Shown: piece by piece, positions 52,362-60,848 of the stretch
How positions within the stretch are numbered: position 1 is the stretch's first letter
Layout of the letters: every line of letters begins with the position of its first letter
NCBI GenBank assembly: GCA_023392595.1
Contig: JAEVYU010000074.1
Location: forward strand, 39,663 to 103,662
DNA length: 64,000 nt
Source: Bacillota bacterium
Lineage (GTDB): Bacteria; Bacillota; UBA4882; UBA8346
Direction of reading: 5' to 3'
Translations under genes and position numbers: made by a program
The notes under the pieces: generated by a model
Database searches by the model: none
What the model saw: the letters and a program-made list of their open reading frames with translations, nothing else
What the model was told of the DNA's origin: nothing

Positions 52362-54980
52362 ATGAATCAGATTCCATTTGCAACGATAAACGCTAAGAGC
52401 CCATGGTTTATGGGTATCGTCAGCGGGGCAATATTATTATTGATCGGAGTGATTTTTTTCACTCTCTCCGAATATCGGAAGCGCAAAATTCGTGCGGCCC
52501 ATCGAAAAATGATTATCGAAAATGCCCAACATTTAATGGAAGCCGGTCAAAACGATGAGGCTTTAGCGATATACAACGATTTATTGTCCCAAATATCGCG
52601 CTTCAGAGAACCAAAAGTTTATGCCCAAATTAAACATAACGAGGGAGTGTGTTATAAAAATTTAGCTTCAACCCAAGAAACTGTTGAAAATCTTAAAAAA
52701 GCCATTCTTTGTTATGAAGAAGCTATAAAAATACTGGATTTCACTAAAAATCCCGTGGAATACTCCCACCTTCAAAATGATTTAGGGGCTGCATATGGAA
52801 CCCTAGCCGAACATGAAGATAAGGAAAATAATATTGCCAAAGCCATTACAGCCTGTGAGGAAGCCTTAAAATTCTTTACCGCCAAAAAATATCCGCTGAT
52901 GTTTGCGACCATTCAATACAACCTAGGCTTTTCATATGAAACTTTGGCGAAACTACGGGAAAATAATAAAGAATATCATTATTTGAAAGCAACTCAATAT
53001 CTGGAAGAGGCTATTAAAACTTTTGATTTTGAGAACCACCCCATGGATTATTGCAAAGCCCAGCAAGTGCTGGTGACTTCATATGCTGCACTTGCCGAGT
53101 ACCGGGATAAAGAGGAGAACCTTCAAAAAGCGATTCATGCTTCGGAAGAAGCCCTTAAATTAATCACTTTTGAACAATATCCATTGCTTTATGCCGAAAA
53201 CCAACTCAGCACCGGTATGGCTTACTGTGGATTGGCGCCTACGCAAGGGCCGGCTGAGATTTATCCCAAAGCTATCAAGGCTTTGGAAGAAGCTTTGCGC
53301 TTTTATACACTGGAAGCCTACCCCGCCGAATATGCCAATATTCAAAATGAACTCAGTTCGATTTATCTTGAGCTTGGGCAGATTCAAGACCGGGAAGAAA
53401 ATCTGGGTAAAGCCATTACAGCCAGCAGAGAAGCGATGAAAGTTTACAATCCCGGGCAATACCCTTTGAATTACGCCAAAATTCAGTTTAATATGGGCTC
53501 AGCCTACAGCATCCTCTCCGATTTCATCAATAAAGAGGACAATTTATATAAGGCCATCGCCGCTTTCGAAGAAGCCATTAAAGTCTATACGCCTCAAAGT
53601 TATCCGGAGATTTATGCTTCAACCCAGCTGAATCTGGGTGTTTTTTATCAAGCGCTTGCTGAAACAGCCGATATGGATGAAAATTCGGCGAAGGCTGCGG
53701 AATGCTTTGAAGCTGCGGCCGGTGTATTCACTGTCGAGAATAATCCGGACGAATATGCGATAACCCGTCAAAAACTGGGTGAAATCTGTTTAGCGCTGGC
53801 TGAAAAATATGATAAACAGGACAATATCACCAAAGCGGTGAAGGCTTTTCGGGAAATCCTGCCGTTATACGATATCGAAACCAAACCCCAGGAATATGCC
53901 AAACTGCAAATAAATTATGGAAATGCCCTTACCGAGTTGTCTAAAATCAGTGATAAACTTAATAATGCCACTGCTGCAGGAAAAGCTTTTGAAGAAGCTC
54001 TAAAAATCTATACCTTTGAAAATAGCCCCCAAGAATATGCCAACGCTAAATTGGGTCTGGCGGAATCCCAGAAGGTACTCGCCGAACATCAAAACAAACA
54101 GGATAATCTGACCGCCGCGATCCAGAACTTTGAAGACGCCCTGAAAGGTTACACTCTGGAAGAGACCCCGGAACAATATGCCCATATCCAAAACAATATT
54201 GGAAATGCCTGCCGGTCTCTGGCCTCCACTTTCAATAAGGAAGGCAATCTTTCACGGGCTATCAAAGCTCACCAGGAAGCTCTCAAGATTTTCGATTTGG
54301 AAAATAGTCCATTTGAATTTGCCAATGTTCAGAATGATTTGGGTAATACCCTGATGGATATGGCCGAGGTCCGCGATAAAGAACTTTATCTAACCAAAGC
54401 GATGAAAGCTTTTGAAGAAGAAATCAAGATTCATACATTTTATGAAGATCCGATGGCCTATGCCAATACCCGCTGTAAAATGGCCAACGCTTATGTGCAG
54501 TTAGCCGGAGTCCAGGAACCTGATGATAATTTACGGAAAGCGGTCGGGGCTTATGAAGATGCTTTAAAAGTCTATTTACCGGACCAATATCCCTACGATT
54601 ATGCCACCACAATCCATAATATTGGAGTTGCATATAAATCAATAGCCGAGTTCCTAAATACTTTCAATTACCCCACGGTCGCCGACTTTCATCAAAGCAA
54701 AACCGACAAACTGAATAATGCTATCAACGCCTTTGGGGAAGCTTTGAATATCTTCACCATTAAGCAATATCCCCTTGATTATGCAATGACCCAAAACAAT
54801 CTGGGTACGGTTTACAGCTTACTGGCGGCGCTCGATGAAAATTCGGAGGAATATGTCAAAAAAGCCGTTGAATCTTATGAAGAAGCTTTAAAAGTTTATA
54901 AACCTGAAGTTGACGCCGCCCTTAACAAAAAGGTCAAAGCGAATTTAGTCCGGGTTAAACAACGTTTTAACAAAGAATGA
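52362..54980 (+). CDS. Membrane-anchored tetratricopeptide-repeat protein, about 17 repeats
   Basis: 872 aa. One membrane segment (about residues 17-36, FMGIVSGAILLLIGVIFF) is followed by a basic stretch (EYRKRKIRAAHRK), so the bulk is cytoplasmic. The remainder is a series of about 17 repeats with a 47-residue period, each like YAxxQxNLGxxYxxLA - N - AIxAFEEALKIYT - YP. Each repeat is a TPR pair of helices plus an extension, as in kinesin-light-chain-like TPRs. Such proteins serve as scaffolds for protein complexes. There is no catalytic domain. The start at 52362 is supported by the membrane segment that follows. Neighbouring genes give no clue to partners. Confidence 0.85.
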   Translation: MNQIPFATINAKSPWFMGIVSGAILLLIGVIFFTLSEYRKRKIRAAHRKMIIENAQHLMEAGQNDEALAIYNDLLSQISRFREPKVYAQIKHNEGVCYKNLASTQETVENLKKAILCYEEAIKILDFTKNPVEYSHLQNDLGAAYGTLAEHEDKENNIAKAITACEEALKFFTAKKYPLMFATIQYNLGFSYETLAKLRENNKEYHYLKATQYLEEAIKTFDFENHPMDYCKAQQVLVTSYAALAEYRDKEENLQKAIHASEEALKLITFEQYPLLYAENQLSTGMAYCGLAPTQGPAEIYPKAIKALEEALRFYTLEAYPAEYANIQNELSSIYLELGQIQDREENLGKAITASREAMKVYNPGQYPLNYAKIQFNMGSAYSILSDFINKEDNLYKAIAAFEEAIKVYTPQSYPEIYASTQLNLGVFYQALAETADMDENSAKAAECFEAAAGVFTVENNPDEYAITRQKLGEICLALAEKYDKQDNITKAVKAFREILPLYDIETKPQEYAKLQINYGNALTELSKISDKLNNATAAGKAFEEALKIYTFENSPQEYANAKLGLAESQKVLAEHQNKQDNLTAAIQNFEDALKGYTLEETPEQYAHIQNNIGNACRSLASTFNKEGNLSRAIKAHQEALKIFDLENSPFEFANVQNDLGNTLMDMAEVRDKELYLTKAMKAFEEEIKIHTFYEDPMAYANTRCKMANAYVQLAGVQEPDDNLRKAVGAYEDALKVYLPDQYPYDYATTIHNIGVAYKSIAEFLNTFNYPTVADFHQSKTDKLNNAINAFGEALNIFTIKQYPLDYAMTQNNLGTVYSLLAALDENSEEYVKKAVESYEEALKVYKPEVDAALNKKVKANLVRVKQRFNKE

Positions 54981-55427
54981 GTCAATCCTAAGCCTGCAAG
55001 TTATGGCCCAACTTCTTCCCCTTTATTCAGCCGCCTGTGACCTGTCACCCGTCTTAATCCGGGACAAGTGGCAATGAAACCATTACCATCTAAGGCACAG
55101 GCGGCTGCAATTTTTAATCCTACTCCAAAAATATCATAAATTTTTTTGATGACTTTTAGGATCAAAAATAAACACCCAGCAAAATAAATTTTTAGGCCAC
55201 AGGTCAGATAGAAAATTTTGAGTGCTGAAGCGTTTTAAATTCAAAAACAAAACGACCCCGGTCAAATCCGAGGTCTATCACAAAATATAGAAAAGGGAGG
55301 GAGTAATGAAAAAAGTATGTTTATAATATACCACGATCCGCCCTTTGATAACATTGACATGATATGACTATTCCGTAAAATTTGGGTAAAATCGTTTTCC
55401 CGCAATCATCATAATTCATAAAAATGA
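54981..55427. other. Gap between the TPR gene and the efflux operon
   Basis: Holds the three-helix structured element at 55029-55106 (listed separately) and a short hairpin GACCcCGG/CCGaGGTC at about 55254-55276. The six-codon frame at about 55306 following GGGAGGGAG is too short to call. No gene seen. Confidence 0.45.
55029..55106. ncRNA. Structured three-helix element (possible RNA or terminator)
   Basis: AGCCGCCTGTG (55029-55039) pairs perfectly with CACAGGCGGCT (55096-55106). Inside are two further hairpins: TGTC-CCCG region with CCGGGACA, and TGGCAATG with CATTACCA around AAAC. ATTTTT follows the right end on the plus strand. The arrangement is a three-way junction downstream of the TPR gene. 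Confidence 0.5.
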
Positions 55428-56594
55428 TTAAATATTATGCTTCAACATTTGACGGTGTAATACCCAAGCCGTCAGCGGAATAAATATAAAACCGAACAAT
55501 CCCAGGATGAATAACTGAGGCCACACAATATCCATTCCGGCTCCTATATATGCAATCCTACGGATTGCATCCAAAAAATGTGTCAAGGGCAAAGCCTTCG
55601 ATAAAATTTGAATTGGAAACGGCATGCTGATATAAGGCCATGTCCAACCGGAGATTAAGAAAGAAGGCACAGCGACGAGCATCGAAATTTCAATTGCCTG
55701 TGCGGGTGATTTCGCCAAAATAGAAATCGCCATCCCCATTGACAATAAGACGAAAATAAATAAGAGAACCGTTGCCAGAAACAGTAGCGGGTTTCCACGC
55801 ATCGGCAATCCAAAATAATGAAAAGCCGCTCCGTATAACACGATGGCATCTATGCAATAAATAATAAAATAAACCAATAGTTTCCCCAAAAAGATCTCAA
55901 ATGTGCTTAGCTTGGAAAAGGCTAAATGCCTCCAACTTCCCGATTCTTTCTCCCGGATAAACGAGAGAGCAACTCCCAAAAAAGTGATTTGTTGGATTAT
56001 GGTTGCCAATAAACCTAATAACATAAATACAAGATAACTGGTGGTTGGATTATACCAGTATCTTGAACGAAAACTCAACGCGGTCACAGCTTGATAAGCC
56101 TTCTGTTCCGGCACCCCGTATCCCTGAATTACTTTCATGGTGATCCCTCCGGAAATAGTCGGTATCACCTGCGCAGCCACATTGGCTAAGGTGTTCATGG
56201 TCAAAATATTGGTGCCGTTAAATATCAACCCAACTTCACTGGACTTCCCGGATTTTACATTTTGTTGCAAATGGGGAGGTATAACAATAGCCGAAAATAC
56301 CTTTTCCGATTTCATAAGATATTCGACTTCCCGATAATTATTGCAAACATGGGTAATCTTAAAACGTTCCGAGTCGGAAAAGGCCCGGATGATTGTCCTG
56401 CTCAGTGCCGATTGGTCCTGATCATATACGGCCACAGGTAACTGAGTCACTTTTTGTTCGATATACAAAAAGCCCACCAATGATCCTAAGGCAATCGGAG
56501 CTAAAAAGGCAATCATGAAAACGATTTTATCTCGAAATACATGTAAAAACTCCTTTTGCATTACAGCGCCTATCCGGCTCCATCGATTTTTCAT
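55428..56594 (-). CDS. ABC-2 type efflux permease (YhhJ/YbhR-like)
   Basis: Inner-membrane permease (388 aa) of a drug-efflux type ABC system. One N-terminal membrane helix is followed by a large extracytoplasmic domain (residues about 45-170) and five more helices ending in the ABC-2 motif region (GWTWPYISMPFPIQ, LPLTHFLDAIRRI). The last base of the ATPase stop overlaps its ATG. The operon order ATPase - permease behind HlyD and TolC resembles E. coli ybhGFSR or yhiI systems. Its substrate is unknown. Confidence 0.88.
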   Translation of the reverse strand: MKNRWSRIGAVMQKEFLHVFRDKIVFMIAFLAPIALGSLVGFLYIEQKVTQLPVAVYDQDQSALSRTIIRAFSDSERFKITHVCNNYREVEYLMKSEKVFSAIVIPPHLQQNVKSGKSSEVGLIFNGTNILTMNTLANVAAQVIPTISGGITMKVIQGYGVPEQKAYQAVTALSFRSRYWYNPTTSYLVFMLLGLLATIIQQITFLGVALSFIREKESGSWRHLAFSKLSTFEIFLGKLLVYFIIYCIDAIVLYGAAFHYFGLPMRGNPLLFLATVLLFIFVLLSMGMAISILAKSPAQAIEISMLVAVPSFLISGWTWPYISMPFPIQILSKALPLTHFLDAIRRIAYIGAGMDIVWPQLFILGLFGFIFIPLTAWVLHRQMLKHNI

Positions 56595-57256
56595 CAGCCC
56601 ACCCCCTCGGATTGATAGGTGAATGGGTTATCTTTAATGGTATTGGATGGGCTGACGGCAATGAGCCCATGGTCCGCCAACTCGAAAACTCCCGTAGGCG
56701 CGGTTAACTTTAATCGTTGACTGGTTAATATCAGTATCCCCCGGTTTTGTTTGGCAAGGGTTTCCATTAAATGGTTGAACAAAACGCTCAAGGGTTGGTC
56801 AAGACCGCAAGCAGGATCATCAAAAATGAGCAGCGGAGTGTCTTGAACAACGGTGCAGGCGATTTGCAACATTTTTCTTAAGCCCATAGGAAGTTTGTCG
56901 GCCCGGGTGTTTTCCCATCCGGCGAGGCCGGTCGAATTAAGAATATTCGCTTTATTCACGGACGGGTTATCATGAATTGCATCAATAAAATCCACGTTTT
57001 CCCGCACCGTGAGATCTTTATAAAGAGTAAAATGTTGGGTGGCAAAGGCCACCGGAACGTGTCTTTCCACCAAACCCCGGCTTGGTTTTTTTAGACCGCA
57101 AAGGATATCTCCAAGTAAACTTTTTCCAGAACCGCTATTCCCATAAATAACGATAATATCCCCTGAGCCGATTTTCAGGTTCACATCATTAAACAGCCAA
57201 TTGTTATGTCCCTTGCCGCGCACTCCCAGATTGTTCCCTTGAAGTAAAATATTCAT
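56594..57256 (-). CDS. ABC ATPase with non-standard catalytic motifs
   Basis: Single nucleotide-binding domain (220 aa), the only ATPase in the efflux operon. Walker A (GNSGSGKS) and the Q-loop (FATQHF) are normal. The signature reads LPMGLRK instead of LSGGQ; Walker B reads LLIFDDPACGLD with Asp where the catalytic Glu is usual; the switch position reads LTSQRLK with Gln instead of His. The ATG at 57256 opens the frame. E. coli-type relatives have two fused ATPase domains, so this one resembles the degenerate half. It may be weakly active, or need a partner ATPase not encoded here. Confidence 0.85.
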   Translation of the reverse strand: MNILLQGNNLGVRGKGHNNWLFNDVNLKIGSGDIIVIYGNSGSGKSLLGDILCGLKKPSRGLVERHVPVAFATQHFTLYKDLTVRENVDFIDAIHDNPSVNKANILNSTGLAGWENTRADKLPMGLRKMLQIACTVVQDTPLLIFDDPACGLDQPLSVLFNHLMETLAKQNRGILILTSQRLKLTAPTGVFELADHGLIAVSPSNTIKDNPFTYQSEGVG

Positions 57257-57383
57257 GAATACAGTTACCTTCTTTCGACTGATATCAATTTACGATCGCG
57301 ATACTATATTCCGGCAGAAAACTTCGGGACATTGTCTTACGTTTCTTCCGAAAGACAGTTTTGCGCTTAAAAAATTCTCCATC

Positions 57384-58190
57384 CTATGGTTTGATATTTA
57401 CCTCCGCCGTCATTCCCGGTCTTAACAAACCATCCGAATTGTCCAATTTTATTTTCACCTGAAAAGCCACCAGATCTTTTTCCCCTTTTTCCTGGATCGC
57501 CCGCTCCGTGGCAAAACTGGGTTTGGAAGCTATAAAAGTTACGACGCCGTTATATATTTTGTGGGGTACTCCGATGACTTGTACCGGAACTTTAGCCCCG
57601 ATCTTAAATTGGTTGATGGCGCTTTCCCTCACTTTAAGGTCAACCCAGACATCCTGTAGATTGGTGATGGTTACCAGCGGCATACCGGAGGAAACCATTT
57701 CTCCTTTTTCCACCGACTTCGAGGTAATAACCCCTTCAATCGGCGCTTTGACGGTTGAATCATTGATATAGCTCATCACTTCTTCATATCCGGCTTGCGC
57801 CTGCCGGAGATCAGCCCGCGCCATATCCAATTTCTGCTGGGGCAGGACCCCTTCATTATACAATTGACTCAGCCGGTTATATGTAGTTTGGGCCAAGTCC
57901 AGCACTGCTTTCACTTGATTTGATTTCGCTTGAATATTCTCAGCCTCCATCACGGCAATTGTCTGACCTGCTGTGACTTCTTGACCTTCTTCTACTTGAA
58001 TCGAAGCGACCCGTCCCGGTATTTTCACGTTAACGTTGGTTTCAGTGGCGTCGATATTCCCGGTTATTTGAAGGGGTTCGGCTGAAAACTCCGATACCGC
58101 TTCACTGCTGCGGTTCATTAATAAGAAACCGCAAACAACAAAGACCAGAATGACCGCAAAAACTATAATTACTATTCCTGCTTTTTTCAT
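57384..58190 (-). CDS. HlyD-family membrane fusion protein
   Basis: Periplasmic adaptor (268 aa) that links the inner-membrane permease to TolC. One N-terminal membrane anchor (residues 4-26), then a lipoyl-like half (GRVASIQVEEGQEVTAGQTIAVME), a short alpha-hairpin (residues about 95-135), the second lipoyl half (VKAPIEGVITSKSVEKGEMVSSGMPLVTI) and a beta-barrel domain ending RPGMTAEVNIKP. The ATG at 58190 lies 15 bases after the TolC stop. The presence of TolC next to it supports a true cell envelope-spanning system. Confidence 0.92.
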   Translation of the reverse strand: MKKAGIVIIVFAVILVFVVCGFLLMNRSSEAVSEFSAEPLQITGNIDATETNVNVKIPGRVASIQVEEGQEVTAGQTIAVMEAENIQAKSNQVKAVLDLAQTTYNRLSQLYNEGVLPQQKLDMARADLRQAQAGYEEVMSYINDSTVKAPIEGVITSKSVEKGEMVSSGMPLVTITNLQDVWVDLKVRESAINQFKIGAKVPVQVIGVPHKIYNGVVTFIASKPSFATERAIQEKGEKDLVAFQVKIKLDNSDGLLRPGMTAEVNIKP

Positions 58191-58205
58191 GATTGCCTTC
58201 TCCTC

Positions 58206-59606
58206 TCATTGTCCGATAGCTTTTTGTAATTGGGCCAATGCGATATTGTACATACTTAGGGCCTGCGTATAATTGGTCTTGGCCTGGGTCAAACCGACTT
58301 CGGCGTCAATCCTTTCCAGGGATGAACTAAGGCCGGCCTTATAGCTGACAACTGCCATCCTCAAGGTTTCCTGTGCTTGGTCCAAACTTTTCTCTGCAAC
58401 CTGGATTGTTTGCAAAGCCACTTGAAGGTTGCGGTATGCTTGTTCGACATCGAGCTTTATGGCACGGTTGGTTAATTCCTGAGCGGTTTGCGCTTGTTTT
58501 ACAACTTCTTCAGCTTCCATGACTTGACTACGAATTTGGCCCCCATCGATCAACTTCATCGTGGCAACCACTCCGATTTGATTCTCCGGCTCCGGGTTGT
58601 AGGGCTTAAAAGCTTCGTGTTTAGCCTGTAGAGCCACCAACGGTCGACCGGCACTTTTAGCGATTTCTAAATTTTGCTCAGCCATTTCCACCTTAGCCTC
58701 TATAGCAGCTACTTCCGGCCGGTTTGCCAAAGCTTTTTCCAGACAAGTTGGCAACCCCATTTGAAAAGGCTCGTATTTAACATTATCAATTAGCTCATAT
58801 TGGGTTTCCAGATTGACCCCCATTGTAAAATTCAGGGCCATATTGGCAAGTTCCAGTCCATTTTGGGCCATTAACAATTTCTGTTTTAAATCGGCCAGCT
58901 TTACTTCGGCCCTTTTTACATCCAATTTGGCAACCATTCCAGCCCGGCAATAGGCATCCGCTTCCTTGACGTGATTCTCCATACTGTTCACCGCCTGTTG
59001 CATGGTTTCCACCAAATGCTCCGTGGAGATTACAGTATAGTATGCTTTCTTCACTTCAAAAACCAGATTATGATCGGCTGCGTTTAAGTTAGCCTTGGCA
59101 TAACCTCGATTGGCTTTCGCTTGTCTATTGAGTGCCGTCAGTTTATTACCGGTATAAAGCGGCTGCTGCAAAACTAAATCCCAGCCGTAATAGTTTAGGC
59201 TCTGATCGGGAATTTCGACTTTTGACATACCACTTAATAAACTACCACCAATAAGTGGATAACCATTATGAGATAAATATGTGGCCCAATCAACCATTCC
59301 ATTATTCATTTTTGCCATTTCCGTCGCTAATTGCACATCAGTCGGTACTTCGTTATAGTGATTATAGCCTGCTTCCAAGGTTAATTTTGGCCAGTAGCCC
59401 GACTGGGCCTGTTTCAATTTATCCTTGGCAACCTCGACATCACTTTGGGCGATTCGCCGTTGTAAACTGTTTTCCATGGCAATATTGACAGCCTGATCCA
59501 AAGTAAGCACCTGCTTTTCTTCGTTGCCGGCAAAGCAAGTACCCATACCGTATATGCCAAGGATCACCGCTAACGCCAGAACCCATTTGGGAATTTTCTT
59601 TACCAT
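58206..59606 (-). CDS. TolC family outer-membrane efflux protein
   Basis: Forms the outer-membrane and periplasmic tunnel of the efflux pump (466 aa). A signal peptide (residues 1-26, KKIPKW, GTCFAG) is followed by two OEP repeats, each starting with a long coiled helix (LTLDQAVNIAMENSLQRRIAQSD; CLEKALANRPEVAAIEAKVEMAEQ) and a beta region. The first repeat has the loop SLNYYGWDLVLQQPLYTG, the second VGVVATMKLIDGG. The ATG at 59606 opens the frame. A TolC homolog implies an outer membrane. It is first of the structural genes behind the TetR regulator. Confidence 0.93.
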   Translation of the reverse strand: MVKKIPKWVLALAVILGIYGMGTCFAGNEEKQVLTLDQAVNIAMENSLQRRIAQSDVEVAKDKLKQAQSGYWPKLTLEAGYNHYNEVPTDVQLATEMAKMNNGMVDWATYLSHNGYPLIGGSLLSGMSKVEIPDQSLNYYGWDLVLQQPLYTGNKLTALNRQAKANRGYAKANLNAADHNLVFEVKKAYYTVISTEHLVETMQQAVNSMENHVKEADAYCRAGMVAKLDVKRAEVKLADLKQKLLMAQNGLELANMALNFTMGVNLETQYELIDNVKYEPFQMGLPTCLEKALANRPEVAAIEAKVEMAEQNLEIAKSAGRPLVALQAKHEAFKPYNPEPENQIGVVATMKLIDGGQIRSQVMEAEEVVKQAQTAQELTNRAIKLDVEQAYRNLQVALQTIQVAEKSLDQAQETLRMAVVSYKAGLSSSLERIDAEVGLTQAKTNYTQALSMYNIALAQLQKAIGQ

Positions 59607-59667
59607 TCATAACACCTCTTCTGACCTTTATTCAAAACGTGACCGAAAGTCAATAAACTTAAAAAAA

Positions 59668-60291
59668 TTAATTCCCCTCTCGCCGGGAAATGCCATCAAG
59701 CAATAAGCGGAAAAGCGTATCCCGGTAACTGGACAAATCTTCTTTAATCAGTCCCATCTCCAACTGAATAATCAACCCCAGGACCATACCGATTACGGTA
59801 TTGGCCATTTTTTCCACACTGAGGTCCTCAAACTCGCCATTATCAATTCCTTTTTGAAGAACTCTACCTACTAATTTAGACCATTCGGTCGTTTTCTCTT
59901 TCAAGCCCTTGACTATATCGGTTACCTTCAGCGATGGATACTGTTCGACTTGTAAAAAGATGGCCTTGATAAAACTTGGACGCTCTTGATTATATTGAAT
60001 AAATGTTTCGTATAATTTATGCAGCGCATTTTCAGCCGTAGTGGAGTCTTCAATGGCTTGTTTCATCCGTTCCTCCAAAACAGCAAACTCTGACTCCAAA
60101 ATGGCAATATAAATTTCATCTTTGCTTTTAAAATAAGAGTAAATGGTTCCTTTACCGAGTTCGGCCATGACCGCTATTTCTTCAACCGTTGTTAATTCAT
60201 AACCCTTATCGTGAAATAACTTTCTCGCAGCTTCAATAATGGTTTCCCGCCGAATTTGTTGTTCACGTTCTCTCCTGCTAGCCACCGTCAA
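59668..60291 (-). CDS. TetR/AcrR family regulator of the efflux operon
   Basis: DNA-binding repressor (207 aa). The N-terminal domain reads EREQQIRRETIIEAARKLFHDKGYELTTVEEIAVMAELGKGTIYSYFKSKDEI, a standard TetR helix-turn-helix; the C-terminal part is a ligand pocket of unknown specificity. It is the first gene of the unit, 61 bases before TolC. A palindrome at 60328-60344 upstream of its start is the likely operator, giving autoregulation and control of the pump. Confidence 0.93.
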   Translation of the reverse strand: MTVASRREREQQIRRETIIEAARKLFHDKGYELTTVEEIAVMAELGKGTIYSYFKSKDEIYIAILESEFAVLEERMKQAIEDSTTAENALHKLYETFIQYNQERPSFIKAIFLQVEQYPSLKVTDIVKGLKEKTTEWSKLVGRVLQKGIDNGEFEDLSVEKMANTVIGMVLGLIIQLEMGLIKEDLSSYRDTLFRLLLDGISRREGN

Positions 60292-60327
60292 ATCAAGTCA
60301 CCTTCTTTAAAAGAATTCAAGTCTTTA

Positions 60328-60344
60328 ATCGACTATTGGTCGAT
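60328..60344. promoter_or_regulatory. Candidate TetR-type operator
   Basis: ATCGAC-TATTG-GTCGAT is a perfect 6-bp dyad with a 5-base centre, 37 bases upstream of the TetR start; its inner GACCAATAGTC is typical of TetR family sites. Confidence 0.55.
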
Positions 60345-60618
60345 GTATTTATTTTATCGTCGCTCCCGCCATTCTGACAAACCCTAATTAAGCCTTTCTG
60401 GTCAATTTTAGACTAAATAGGGGTTTATCTTTTCATTTTGGTCCGTTTTTCTTTCAAAAATACCGTTTTCAACTGGAGCTTCTTTACAAACTCAAACCTA
60501 ACTGTAATTTACCCCAAAAAATTCATTGGGTTAAATTCAAGTAACATTTATTCCCTGTGTGTTTTGATAATTTATGCCATAGCCCCAGTAACCCGTAAAG
60601 TCTCCGGAATATACTAAT

Positions 60619-60673
60619 ATGAAAATAAAACTTCGCCGTTTTAGGGTGTACCTTCGGCTCGTTTTATTTTCAT
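60619..60673. repeat. 13-bp perfect inverted repeat
   Basis: ATGAAAATAAAAC (60619-60631) pairs with GTTTTATTTTCAT (60661-60673); GCCG/CGGC within the loop adds a second short stem. No T-run in either direction. Confidence 0.5.
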
Positions 60674-60848
60674 TGATTCTTATGGCAGCCCGTTTGAAAG
60701 GCCGTCATGCGTGCTACTTAGAAAATACCTTTCGGGCAGATTGTAGATAGAATACCAGCCCAGTCATTTTACTATTGGCTAGGCCAAATAAAACGATTGA
60801 GCCGGGATAGAAGACTACTAAAACAAACCCTACTGGGGCGGTGATAAA

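Larger units (their letters stand above)
60292..60848. other. Gap between the TetR operon and the protease gene
   Basis: Contains the TetR operator candidate at 60328-60344 and a 13-bp inverted repeat at 60619-60673. A GGCAGCCCGTTTG sequence near 60682 recalls the ends of the MITE-like elements. No gene was seen. Confidence 0.5.

Noticed and set aside
55306..55326. Six-codon frame after GGGAGGGAG
   Set aside because: A good ribosome site but far too short to support as a gene; possibly a leader peptide, without evidence.
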